Assembly (NCBI GenBank): GCA_963773635.1
Contig: CAVZBW010000005.1
Location: 2,046,001-2,110,000, forward strand
Reading direction: 5' to 3'
From: CAVZBW01 sp963773635
GTDB lineage: Bacteria > Actinomycetota > Acidimicrobiia > Acidimicrobiales > RAAP-2
Length of the DNA stretch: 64,000 bases
Below are positions 51,918 to 61,565 of this stretch, piece after piece. The notes beneath the pieces are model-generated. The model made no database searches. It was not told where the DNA came from and saw only the letters and a program-made list of their open reading frames with translations. The position numbers were made by a program, and so were the translations under genes. The stretch's first letter is position 1. Every line of letters begins with the position of its first letter.

Positions 51918-53473
51918 GGGTGCACATCTACTAGGGACACACCACCGGCTGGGCGCGGAACACCCCCGACCGGCAGCTCCACCCAGAACGTCGACCCGAG
52001 GCCCACGGTGCTCTGCACCCCGACCCTTCCGTGCATGGCCTCGGCGAGGGCCTTGGAGAGCGCCAGCCCGATCCCCGTTCCTTCCACTCCTCCGCGCTCG
52101 GCCTCGAGTCGCTCGAAGGGGACGAAGATCCGATCCAACGCGTCCTTCGCGATGCCCTGGCCGGTGTCGTGCACCTCGATCCGGACCATCCCGTCGGGAC
52201 GCTCGCTGTCCGACAGCACCACCCGACCGCCCTCGTTGTTGTACTTGATGGCGTTGGACACGAGGTTGAGCAGGATCTGCTGCAGGCGCTGGCGATCCGC
52301 GACGACGGCGGCCTCCCCGATGATGGACTCGAGGACGATGCCCCGGCGCGTCGCGAGCGGGGCCATGTTGGCCAGCAGATCCTCCACCTCCTCGCGCACC
52401 CCCACGGCGGCGAGGTTCAGCGTCAGATAGCCGCGCTCGATCCGGCCGATGTCGAGGAGGTCGTTGATGAGGTTGAGGAGATGCCGCCCGGCGCGGACGA
52501 TGCGGTCGACACTGTCCCGGTTGTCCTCGGTCAGCTCCTCGCTCTGGAGCAGCTCGCCGAAGCCGAGCACGGTCGTGAGCGGGGTGCGCAGCTCGTGGCT
52601 GACTCGGGAGATGAAGTCGTCCTTGGCTCGCGTGGCCGCCACGGCCACGTCCCGGGCCTCCCGCAGCTCCTCGGTGCGCTGGGCGAGGCGCCCCGAGGCG
52701 GTCTCGAGCTCCGCCTCCACGACGCCGATGGCATCGCGCGCCGGCGGCATGGGCTCCATCGGCTGCTCGCGCCCCAGGCGCTCGGCGTTGGCGGCCACCA
52801 CGCGGATCCGCCGGGAGATGCCCGAGAGGAACAGGTAGGCGACCAGGGCTCCCCCCACCGTCCCGACGACGAGACCGGCGATGTCGACCACGAGGAGGAT
52901 CTGGCGGAGGTCGGCCGCCTCTTCCTTGTTGGCCGTGAGCTCGGCGTTGACGATCGAGCGCACGTCCCCCAGCTCGTGGCGAGCGCGGACCATGAGCGAG
53001 TCTTCCTGGTCGAACAGGGCGGTGGCGGCCGGCGAGGAGAGCGTCCCGGCCGACTCCTGCGTCTCGATACGCGCCAGGAGCGACAGGGACCGGGCACCGG
53101 TCGCGTTGACGGGGCCGACCGCCCGACGGGAGATCATGTAGGCGCCGGGGTCGGGAACGATGCCCCTCGCCAGGGGCTGCCGGTCGGCCTGGTACGCGTG
53201 CGTGTACCTCGGGTCCCCGGTCGCCACGTAGCCGCGCACGTCGTCTTCGACCGCGGTCATGTGCTGCAGGGTCGCGTCCAGCCGATCCACGGAGGTGACC
53301 AGCTGCTGGGAGGTCCCCCGCAGGCTCACGATTTGTGTCCCGAGCGCCAGGCTGACGCTCGCGACGACGAGCAGGCAGACCACCGGGATGGCGAGCACGA
53401 CGTACCCCTTGGTGGTCACCGAGATGTCGTTCCACCAGTTGCGCGCGCCCTGGAGTCGGCCGTGCAGGGTCAC
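51914..53473 (-). CDS. Membrane sensor histidine kinase with CHASE3-like domain
   Basis: This is a 519-residue histidine kinase. Transmembrane segments at about 24-45 and 192-216 bracket an outside helical domain of the CHASE3 type (DVRGYVATGDPRY is characteristic). HAMP follows at about 217-270, then a coiled coil. The phosphoacceptor is His293 in RVSHELRTP. The ATPase has LNLVSNAIKYNNEGG, DTGQGI and GTGIGLAL. No response regulator is adjacent. Its stop overlaps that of the RecB-like paralogue tail to tail by four bases. Confidence 0.9.
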   Translation of the reverse strand: MTLHGRLQGARNWWNDISVTTKGYVVLAIPVVCLLVVASVSLALGTQIVSLRGTSQQLVTSVDRLDATLQHMTAVEDDVRGYVATGDPRYTHAYQADRQPLARGIVPDPGAYMISRRAVGPVNATGARSLSLLARIETQESAGTLSSPAATALFDQEDSLMVRARHELGDVRSIVNAELTANKEEAADLRQILLVVDIAGLVVGTVGGALVAYLFLSGISRRIRVVAANAERLGREQPMEPMPPARDAIGVVEAELETASGRLAQRTEELREARDVAVAATRAKDDFISRVSHELRTPLTTVLGFGELLQSEELTEDNRDSVDRIVRAGRHLLNLINDLLDIGRIERGYLTLNLAAVGVREEVEDLLANMAPLATRRGIVLESIIGEAAVVADRQRLQQILLNLVSNAIKYNNEGGRVVLSDSERPDGMVRIEVHDTGQGIAKDALDRIFVPFERLEAERGGVEGTGIGLALSKALAEAMHGRVGVQSTVGLGSTFWVELPVGGVPRPAGGVSLVDVHP

Positions 53474-53544
53474 CGTCTTTCCCTTTCCTCCAACGCTCCC
53501 GGGTCCCGTGCGAGCAACGGCCAGCGGGCGAGGACCGGACCAGC

Positions 53545-54114
53545 CTACGGCAACGGGACATCCGGTCCCCGGCCGCCCGGGTCGGGACGCGGGACCTCGC
53601 GCTGCGGACGGCCGACGGCACGGAAGGCGCAGTTCAGGGCGTCCTCAGGGTCCGCGGCCACGAGGACGCCGGAGTCGGGCGCTCCGTCGGGACGGACGAG
53701 TCCCCACGTGCCGAGGCCGATCACCACGATGCCCATCTTGAGGGCGAGGGCCACCTCCGACAGCGTGCCGTAGGCGCCGCCGACGGCGATCACCACGTCG
53801 CTGGTGCGCACGACCAGGGCGTTGCGCAGCTCGCCCAGCCCGGTGGCGACCGGGAGGCGCACGTGGGAGTTCGCAGCGGCGCGATCCACGCCCGGCAGGA
53901 GCCCGACGGTCAACCCTCCGGCCCCGGCCGCGCCCCGGCACGCCGCCTCCATGACGCCGCCGAGGCCGCCGCAGACCAGCGCGGCACCGCGGCGGGCGAC
54001 GCCGGCCCCGATCGCCTCGGCGTTGCGGAGGTGGTGGGCGTCGACCGGATCGACCTCACCGGGGCCGACCACCCCGACGTAGACCGTTGCGGCTGGACCG
54101 GTGGTGACGCTCAG
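53545..54114 (-). CDS. LOG-like Rossmann protein (TIGR00725 type)
   Basis: This is a protein of about 189 residues related to LOG/lysine-decarboxylase-like nucleotide-binding proteins. It has VVGPGEVDPVDAHHLRNAE, then LVCGGLGGVMEAACRGAAGA, GLLPGVDRAAANSHV and GGAYGTLSEVALAL, matching the TIGR00725 pattern. No ATG, GTG or TTG precedes the first strand. A CTG at 54114 overlaps the upstream stop as CTGA and may be the start. A GTG about 15 codons later would cut into the fold. It is co-transcribed with the acetyltransferase. The reaction is unknown. Confidence 0.74.
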   Translation of the reverse strand: MSVTTGPAATVYVGVVGPGEVDPVDAHHLRNAEAIGAGVARRGAALVCGGLGGVMEAACRGAAGAGGLTVGLLPGVDRAAANSHVRLPVATGLGELRNALVVRTSDVVIAVGGAYGTLSEVALALKMGIVVIGLGTWGLVRPDGAPDSGVLVAADPEDALNCAFRAVGRPQREVPRPDPGGRGPDVPLP

Positions 54115-54827
54115 GCTCGAGCCACCTCCTGGGAGGGTGCCCAGCCCTGGTCCGGGTCCCATCGCCGGACGATCCGTGCGGGCACCCCGGCCACCACGCA
54201 GTGGTCGGGCACCCGTCCGCGCACCACCGCCCCCGCCGCCACCACCGTGTTGATCCCGAGATCGGCACCCGGGAGCACCACGCAGTGCGCCCCGAGCCAG
54301 CTGCCCGAACCGATCCGGACGCTCGCCTCGACCGGCATTTGCCGGCCGATCGGGGCCTCGGGGTCCAGGTAGGTGTGGTTCTGGTCGGTGATGTACACGT
54401 AGGGACCGGTCTGGATGTCGTCGCCGATCTCGATGCTCCAGTGCCCGACGATGTGGCTGCCGCGGCCGATGACGCAGCGGTCGCCGATGCGCACCACGGG
54501 ATCGGTCGGCATCTGCTGGCCCGGAGCCATGCCCGCGGTCAACGACGCGTAGGGCCCCACCACGGTGTCGCTCCCGATCCGGATGTAGTGCTCGTTGTAG
54601 AGAGAGCCCTGGGGGAACACGAGGCAGCTGCCGGTGCCGAAGGCGCCGAACCGGCGAGCTCGCCGGTGGCCGGGCCCGACGGCCCCGAGTTCGCCGAGCC
54701 ACTCCGACGTCTGGCGGACCACCTCCCCGGCCGGGCGCCGGATGGCCTCGGGCAACGCCCGCACCCAGCTCATCGCGCCCCGGTCAGCCGCGGTCGAAGG
54801 GGGAGGGGTCGGCCCAGGGATGCGCAT
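54111..54827 (-). CDS. Hexapeptide-repeat acyltransferase
   Basis: This is a left-handed beta-helix acetyl- or acyltransferase of about 238 residues. The helix repeats run from IRIGSDTVVGPYASLTAG through VRIGSGSWLGAHCVVLPGAD to VVAAGAVVRGRVPDHCVVAG, with DQNHTYLDP as the usual loop bearing the catalytic His. The start is uncertain (ATG 54827 or 54773). Relatives modify sugars or antibiotics. It is divergent from the Tat-exported protein gene and precedes the LOG-like gene. Confidence 0.8.
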   Translation of the reverse strand: MRIPGPTPPPSTAADRGAMSWVRALPEAIRRPAGEVVRQTSEWLGELGAVGPGHRRARRFGAFGTGSCLVFPQGSLYNEHYIRIGSDTVVGPYASLTAGMAPGQQMPTDPVVRIGDRCVIGRGSHIVGHWSIEIGDDIQTGPYVYITDQNHTYLDPEAPIGRQMPVEASVRIGSGSWLGAHCVVLPGADLGINTVVAAGAVVRGRVPDHCVVAGVPARIVRRWDPDQGWAPSQEVARA

Positions 54828-54913
54828 CTCCCCGACGCTATCGGCCCGCCAGCTGGGCCGGCGGCGGAGCCCCATGACCCGGCGCCACGGCAGTCGGCGC
54901 GTATCGTGGAAGC

Positions 54914-56714
54914 GTGTCCAACGGGCTTCCACCCGCCGGTCCCCCCGGGGACGGGCCCCGGCGGGCGGGGAGCCGGCAGGGCCGGGCGCCGTCGACGGGC
55001 CGGCACGCCGCGCCGAGTGCCCGGACGATCCATCGCCGCCGCTTCCTCCTCGGAACCGTGGCCGGGCTCGGGGGTGTGGGCGCCGCGGTGGTGGCCGCGG
55101 ACCTGGCCTCGGGGTCGGACTCGGGCGGCCGGCAGAAGGTCCCCGCGCAGGCCCGACGCCCCGAGCAGTCCGCCTCCGAGGTCGTCCACGAGAAGCTGGC
55201 GAGCGGCGTCGTCGTCCCGAGGGCCCAGTGGCTCATCGAGGAGAACGCCCGGCCGGGCACCCTCGACTGGGTGGTGACGGGCATCCAGACCCCTCACGCC
55301 ATCGAGGGCTACGCCAGCCAGGTGAGCGCCCAGCCGGGCGACGACGTCATCGTCTTCGTCAATACGACGGCGCCGGCGTTCCACGTCGAGGCCTACCGGA
55401 TGGGCTACTACAAGGGGCTCGGAGGCCGGTTGATCGCGCGGACCGACAGCGTCAAGGCCACACCGCAGCCCCAGCCCACGTTCACCTCCGGGGTGAACAT
55501 GATCGAGTGCCGGTGGAGCCCGAGCACCACGATCAAGGTGACCAAGGCCTGGCCGCCCGGCAACTACCTGCTCAAGCTGGTGGGCGACGGGACCGGTCAG
55601 CCCTACGCCCCCCAGCAGTACGTCCCGCTGTGCATCCGCGACGACGCCAGCACGGCCGCCTACGTGCTCCAAAACAGCGTGACGACCTGGCAGGCCTACA
55701 ACCTGTGGGCGGACTACAGCCTCTACTACGGCGCCACCTCCTCGGGCGGCAGCGACTTCGCGGACCGCTCGCGGGTCGTCTCGTTTGACCGGCCCTACCC
55801 GCAAAACTGGGGGCAGGGCTCCGCCGACTTCTTCGGCAACGAGTTCCCGCTCCTGTACCAGATGGAGAGCCTGGGGCTCGACATGACCTATTGGACGGAT
55901 GTCGACCTGCACGTCCGGCCCCAGCTGCTGGCCAAGCACCGCTGCTCTGTTCAGCCTGGGTCACGACGAGTACTGGTCGACGCCCATGCGCAGCGGCGCC
56001 CAGTCGGCCCTCTCGAGGGGCACGAACCTCGCCTTTCTCGGGGCCAACGCCTGCTACCGCCAGATCCGGATGGAGAGCTCGCCGGTGGGGCCCAACCGCA
56101 GGCAGGTCTGCTACAAGGACTCCACCGAGGACCCCCTCACCGGCGTCAACAACGCCCTGGTCACCGTCAACTGGGAGTCGCCTCCGGTCAGCCAGCCCGA
56201 GAACACGCTCATCGGCAGCATGTACCAGTCGGTGGGCTCCAACGCCGACCTGGTCGTCACCGATGGCTCACACTGGGTGTTTGACGGGTGCAACCTGAGC
56301 GACGGAGAGCACCTCACCCTCGTGGTCCAGGGCGAGTACGACCGCTACGTCCCCGTCATGCAGGGCAGCCCGACCAACCTCGACGTCCTGGCACACTCGC
56401 CCATCACCAACCAGGGCAACTCCAACTGGTCCGACCTGACCTACTACAGCGCGAAGGGCGGGGGCGGGGTGCTCGCCTCGGGGTCGGCCGCCTTCGTCAA
56501 CAAGCTCTCCAACACGACGGCCTTCCCGACCAACATCGTCCCCCCCGCCGTCCCGGGGGTGACCGACGTCCTGCTGCGCGCCATGGAAAACGTCTACGGG
56601 ACCTTCGGGAACGGCCCGGCTTCGGCCACCCGACCTTCGGGCGGCAACTGGTCCTCGATCTACCAGGGGGGCTCGGCGTCGGCCGGCTCGGCGCAGGGCA
56701 CCAACGCCGCGTGA
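54914..56714 (+). CDS. Tat-exported N,N-dimethylformamidase-like protein, frameshifted in this sequence
   Basis: The N-terminus has a twin-arginine signal, HRRRFLLGTVAGLGGVGAA, so the protein should be exported folded. The body has EAYRMGYYKGLGGRLI, a segment with TTWQAYNLWA and, after the break, FSLGHDEYWST, typical of the large-subunit domain of N,N-dimethylformamidase-like proteins. One extra base near 55941-55947 shifts the frame between LLAKHR and ALFSLG. The repaired length is about 599 residues. The stop overlaps a DUF3048 lipoprotein gene as GTGA. The substrate is not known and need not be dimethylformamide. Confidence 0.76.
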
Positions 56715-57781
56715 GGGCACCCGTCCGACGGGCCGACCCCGTCCGGGAGGTCGGCTCCGGCAGGTGGCGATCCCGGGTGGGACGCCTCGCGATGGGGGTC
56801 TCCACCCTCACAGTGGGCGCGCTCGTGCTGGGCGCCTGCGGCTCCGGCTCGGGGTCGACGTCCCCGTCCACGAGCTCCTCGTCGGGCGCCGCCTGTCCCC
56901 TCACCGGTGCCCCCTCCCCGACCGGTGCCGTGCCCGATCGTCCGGCGCTCGCCATCAAGGTGGACAACTACCCGACGGCCCGCCCCCAGAGCGGTCTGGA
57001 CAAGGCGGACGTCGTCTTTGAGGAGCCCGTAGAGGGTCTGCTGACCCGGTTCGCGGCGGTCTTCCAGTGCCAGCAGGCGGCGCTCGTCGGTCCGGTGCGA
57101 TCGGCCCGGGCCATCGACGTCGGCATACTCTCCCAACTGGGGCGCCCGATCCTGGTCCACGCGGGCGGTATCGACCCGGTGCTCGCCCTCATCGACCAGT
57201 CGTCCGTGATCGACGTGGACCTCCGGACCCACCCCTCCGTCGTCCAGAACATCCCCGGACGCCGGGCCCCCTTTGACACCTACGTCTCGACCGCGGCGAT
57301 CTGGAACCTCGAGCCGGACGACCACACCCCTCCAGCCCCCCTCTTCGCGTACTCCTCGACCGTGCCGAGCGGCACACGGGTGTCGGTGCTCCACATCCCC
57401 TTCTCGCCGCAGTCCGACGTCGTGTGGCGCTACGACGCGGCTCGCGGCGTGTGGCTCCGCTCCTACGGCTCGTCGCCGGACATCCTGGCGGACGGCAAGC
57501 AGGACGCCGCCCGCAACGTGGTGCTGCAGACCATCCACATCACCTACGGCCCCTGGCTCGAAAACAGCGCCGGTGGCCTCGAGGTCCAGGCGGACCTGGT
57601 CGGATCCGGCCCGGTCGCCGTGTTGCGCAACGGCGTCGAGGTGTCGGGCACCTGGAACCGCACCTCCCTCTCCTCGCCGACCCAGCTCCTCGACTCGAGG
57701 GGCCGCACCATCCCCCTCGCCCCGGGCGACACCTGGGTGGAGCTCGTCCCGAGCATCACCGGCTGGACGGCGTCGCCCTAA
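56711..57781 (+). CDS. DUF3048 (YerB-like) lipoprotein
   Basis: This is a 356-residue exported protein. After a basic N-terminus comes a hydrophobic stretch with the lipobox LGAC, then a Ser/Gly-rich tether. The DUF3048 core begins AIKVDNYPTARPQSGL and continues with VGPVRSARAID; the C-terminal domain contains RNVVLQTIHI. The GTG start overlaps the upstream stop, so the lipoprotein and the Tat-exported protein are made together and both act outside the membrane. Family function is unknown. It is tail to tail with the P450 gene. Confidence 0.85.
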   Translation: MRAPVRRADPVREVGSGRWRSRVGRLAMGVSTLTVGALVLGACGSGSGSTSPSTSSSSGAACPLTGAPSPTGAVPDRPALAIKVDNYPTARPQSGLDKADVVFEEPVEGLLTRFAAVFQCQQAALVGPVRSARAIDVGILSQLGRPILVHAGGIDPVLALIDQSSVIDVDLRTHPSVVQNIPGRRAPFDTYVSTAAIWNLEPDDHTPPAPLFAYSSTVPSGTRVSVLHIPFSPQSDVVWRYDAARGVWLRSYGSSPDILADGKQDAARNVVLQTIHITYGPWLENSAGGLEVQADLVGSGPVAVLRNGVEVSGTWNRTSLSSPTQLLDSRGRTIPLAPGDTWVELVPSITGWTASP

Positions 57782-59037
57782 CGGCCCCGCGGCGCTCGGC
57801 GTCGGAAGGTGACGGGCATGCTGCAGACCCCCGCATGCTTGTTGGTCCGAGCCCGGCGCAGCGGCCCCGCCAGCTCGAGGTCCTCGAATCTCGCCAGCAC
57901 CTCTTGGAGCATGATCCGGATCTCCATCCGGGCCAGCGCCGCGCCCAGGCAGAAGTGGGTCTTGTACCCGAAGGCCACGTGGGGGTTGGGGCTCCGGCGG
58001 ACGTCGAAGCGAAACGGGTCCTCGAACACCTCCTCGTCGAAATCGGCCGACGTCCACCACAAGGTGACCTTGTCGCCCGCGTCGATGCGCTCGGCGCCGA
58101 GTCGGGCGTCCCGGGTGGCCGTGCGGCGGTTGTACAGCGTGGGGCTGGTCCAGCGCAGGATCTCCTCGGTGGCCGACGGGATGAGGCCGGGATCGGACTC
58201 GAGCAGCCGGCGCTCGTCGGGATGCTCGATCAGCGCCGCCACCCCGAGGGCGATGGCGTTGCGGGTGGTCTCGCTCCCCGCCGCCACCATGAGGCTGAAG
58301 AACATGTGCAGCTCCTGATCCGAGAGGGCGGTGGCCGCACCGCCCTCGCTGGGGAGCTCCGCCTGCACCATCCTCGTGAGCAGATCCTCGGCAGGCTCCC
58401 GGCGCTTGCGGGCGATGAGGTCGGCCCCGTAGGCCACCATCGAGGCCGACGCCAGCTCCGCCTCCCCCGAGCGCTCTCCGAGCTCTCGGCCCTCGTAGGT
58501 CAACGTGGCGTTGGTCCAGCGGACCAGGTCGTGACGGTCGGCCTCGGGCACGCCGAGCAGCTGGCAGGTGGCCTGAATGGGCAGCTCGACGGAGACGTCG
58601 CTCAGGAAGTCGCAGGCACCCGCCTCCGACACGGAATCCAAGATGGCGGCCGTGCGGGCCCGCAGGTCCGGCTCGAGCTCCGCCAGGACTCGCGGCGCCA
58701 GGGCGGGGGTGCAGAGCCGACGCAGGCGCAGGTGGCGCGGATCGTCGGTCATGTTGAGCAGGACGCCGGACGCCAGGCCGTAGGGGAGGTCTTCGATGAT
58801 GGTGCCGCCGCCGGGACAACCCGGGGCGCGCTCGGAGGAGAAGGTATCGGCATCGGAGGCCGCCGCCAGCACCTCGGCGTGTCGGCTCAGGACCCAGAAG
58901 CCCACCCCGTCCGGCGTGTGCTCCGTGGGTTCGTGCCACCACACGGGCGCCTCGCGGCGAAGCCGGGCGAAGTCGTCATGGGGAAACCCCTCGGCGAACC
59001 GGTCGAGGTCGGTCAGGTCGATGCCGGTTGGCCCCAT
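57778..59037 (-). CDS. Cytochrome P450
   Basis: This is a soluble bacterial P450 of 419 residues. The I-helix oxygen motif is AAGSETTRNA, the K-helix ExxR is ATEEILRWTSP, and the heme loop is FGYKTHFCLGAALARME with the ligand Cys. The ATG at 59037 is preceded by GGAGG, only one base away, so the exact start is a little uncertain. It resembles CYP125/CYP142-like or related actinobacterial forms in general layout, but the substrate cannot be named. No ferredoxin gene is adjacent. Confidence 0.92.
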   Translation of the reverse strand: MGPTGIDLTDLDRFAEGFPHDDFARLRREAPVWWHEPTEHTPDGVGFWVLSRHAEVLAAASDADTFSSERAPGCPGGGTIIEDLPYGLASGVLLNMTDDPRHLRLRRLCTPALAPRVLAELEPDLRARTAAILDSVSEAGACDFLSDVSVELPIQATCQLLGVPEADRHDLVRWTNATLTYEGRELGERSGEAELASASMVAYGADLIARKRREPAEDLLTRMVQAELPSEGGAATALSDQELHMFFSLMVAAGSETTRNAIALGVAALIEHPDERRLLESDPGLIPSATEEILRWTSPTLYNRRTATRDARLGAERIDAGDKVTLWWTSADFDEEVFEDPFRFDVRRSPNPHVAFGYKTHFCLGAALARMEIRIMLQEVLARFEDLELAGPLRRARTNKHAGVCSMPVTFRRRAPRGR

Positions 59038-59111
59038 GCCTCCATTGTGTCCCCGGGCCCCTGCCCGGGTGCCCGACGCGTGCCCGGCCTCGAAGAGGTC
59101 GGCGAAGCTCC

Positions 59112-60161
<1,050 letters not shown>

Positions 60162-60195
60162 GCGTTCGCTCCTTCGTCTGCGTGGGGATGAAACC

Positions 60196-60246
60196 GTCTG
60201 GGTGGACCATGTCGTCTGGATGGACCATGTCGTCTGGGTGGACCAT
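60196..60246. repeat. 18-bp tandem repeat in the recA leader
   Basis: GTCTGGGTGGACCAT followed by GTC is repeated nearly three times (60196-60246) with one G-to-A change in the middle copy. It sits 35 to 85 bases before the recA start on the transcribed leader. The minus strand could encode MVHPDD repeats, but no gene is supported there. Confidence 0.85.
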
Positions 60247-60369
60247 AGAGAGGGGTTGTATCAACGGGGCCCGACGGAAGGCCCCACGCTCGAGGCACCG
60301 CGACGTGCGCCCCCAACGCCGGACCCGAGGGCGCCGTGCCACGTGGGTGTCACCCGACGACCATAGCAG

Positions 60370-60383
60370 CGAACAGGTGTTCG
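60370..60383 (-). promoter_or_regulatory. LexA (SOS) box of recA
   Basis: CGAACAGGTGTTCG matches the actinobacterial/Bacillus-type LexA site GAAC-N4-GTTC with extended CG ends. Four bases downstream on the minus strand is TATGGT (60365-60360), a plausible -10. The site lies between thpR and recA, 209 bases before the recA start. Confidence 0.82.
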
Positions 60384-60415
60384 TCCGCGGATGGTGCCGC
60401 GGGCGTCCCAGCTAC

Positions 60416-60931
60416 CTACGGAGATCCCGACAGCGGGACCCGTTCGAGCACCTCGTAGCGCGAGCCACCCTCCCCCGGCCTCGATTCCATCACCGCCAGG
60501 CGGTCCACGTCCCAGGTCGCCTCGACCGCCACGCCCCGCAGCGAGGCCGGCACCGAGCGGCGGCCCCGGGCCCGGGCGAGGGTCACATGACCCCGAAAAG
60601 GGCGCTCCTCGATCTCGAACCCCTCCACCCGCAACGCCTGGGCGACCCTGGCGGCCACCGCGTCGAGCCCACCCACCGGCACGCAGAGAACGCTGCGGCC
60701 GAGCAATGCGGTTGCCGGCCCGAGACGGGCGCGACCGAGTGGGGCGCCCGAGCCACGGAGGGCGAGGGTGACCGAGGCCACCGCCGAGGGCTCGACCTGG
60801 CCCAAGAAGGCCATCGTGACGTGCCACTGCTCGGGCCTCGCCCATCGCAGTCCTTGGATCCCCGGCCGGGCCAACGTGCCGACGGCCTCACGGGCGCCGT
60901 TGGAGAGCTCGGCCGCGACGAACACCCTCAT
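60416..60931 (-). CDS. thpR: RNA 2',3'-cyclic phosphodiesterase (2'-5' RNA ligase family)
   Basis: This is a two-histidine phosphoesterase of 171 residues. The opening MRVFVAAELS is typical, and both catalytic HxT motifs are present: HVTMAFLG near residue 38 and HVTLARA near 115. Such proteins open 2',3'-cyclic phosphates on RNA in vitro. The ATG at 60931 matches the family start; a GTG 14 codons upstream is possible. It is divergent from a macro-domain gene with 32 bases between, and upstream of recA. Confidence 0.88.
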   Translation of the reverse strand: MRVFVAAELSNGAREAVGTLARPGIQGLRWARPEQWHVTMAFLGQVEPSAVASVTLALRGSGAPLGRARLGPATALLGRSVLCVPVGGLDAVAARVAQALRVEGFEIEERPFRGHVTLARARGRRSVPASLRGVAVEATWDVDRLAVMESRPGEGGSRYEVLERVPLSGSP

Positions 60932-60963
60932 GGCGGCGCCGGGCCGACGGTACGGTTCGTGGT

Positions 60964-61548
60964 GTGGGCGCACCCGAGGGATCCGGAACCCACCCGGAGC
61001 AATCCGGACCCGAGATCGTGGCCGTCCTCGGCGACATCACCGCCCAGGACGTCCACGCGGTGGTCAACGCCGCCAACTCTCGTCTGGCGGGGGGCGGGGG
61101 GGTCGACGGCGCCATCCACCGCGCCGCGGGTGCGAGCAAGCTGCACGCCGCCTGCGCGCAGCTCGGCGGCTGCGAGACGGGGGACGCGAAGGCCACTCCG
61201 GGCTTCGGGTTGACGGCGAGATGGATCATCCACACCGTGGGCCCCGTGTGGCGCGGCGGCGGCCATCGAGAGGACGAGCTCCTGGCCCGCTGCTATCGCC
61301 GGTGCCTGGAGGTGGCCCGCGACCTCGGCGCCGAGACCGTGGCGTTCCCGGCCATCTCGACCGGCGTCTACGGGTTCCCCATGTCCCGCGCGGCGAGGAT
61401 CGCCGTGTCCACCGTCCACGAGTCCGCCGAGGCCCGTCAACGCGTCCGCCTCGTGGCCTTCGATCGAGGCACCTTCGACGCCTATCGGGACGAGCTCGTC
61501 ACCCTCCGGGGCGGCGCCGCCGGGGCGGGCGACCGGGACGGGCCGTGA
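60964..61548 (+). CDS. Macro-domain protein, ADP-ribose/O-acetyl-ADP-ribose hydrolase type
   Basis: This is a 194-residue protein dominated by one macro domain. It has VLGDITAQDVHAVVNAANS, the ligand loop LAGGGGVDGAIHRAAG, IIHTVGPVW and the phosphate loop FPAISTGVYGFP. These match the YmdB/MacroD class that removes acetyl from O-acetyl-ADP-ribose or ADP-ribose from protein. The start is GTG. It is divergent from thpR, another nucleotide 2'/3'-end enzyme, although no shared pathway is established. Confidence 0.9.
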   Translation: MGAPEGSGTHPEQSGPEIVAVLGDITAQDVHAVVNAANSRLAGGGGVDGAIHRAAGASKLHAACAQLGGCETGDAKATPGFGLTARWIIHTVGPVWRGGGHREDELLARCYRRCLEVARDLGAETVAFPAISTGVYGFPMSRAARIAVSTVHESAEARQRVRLVAFDRGTFDAYRDELVTLRGGAAGAGDRDGP

Positions 61549-61565
61549 CGAGCCCTGCCGGGCGA

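Noticed and set aside
60196..60246. Possible CRISPR array
   Set aside because: The repeats are contiguous without unique spacers, only about three copies, and there are no cas genes in the window.
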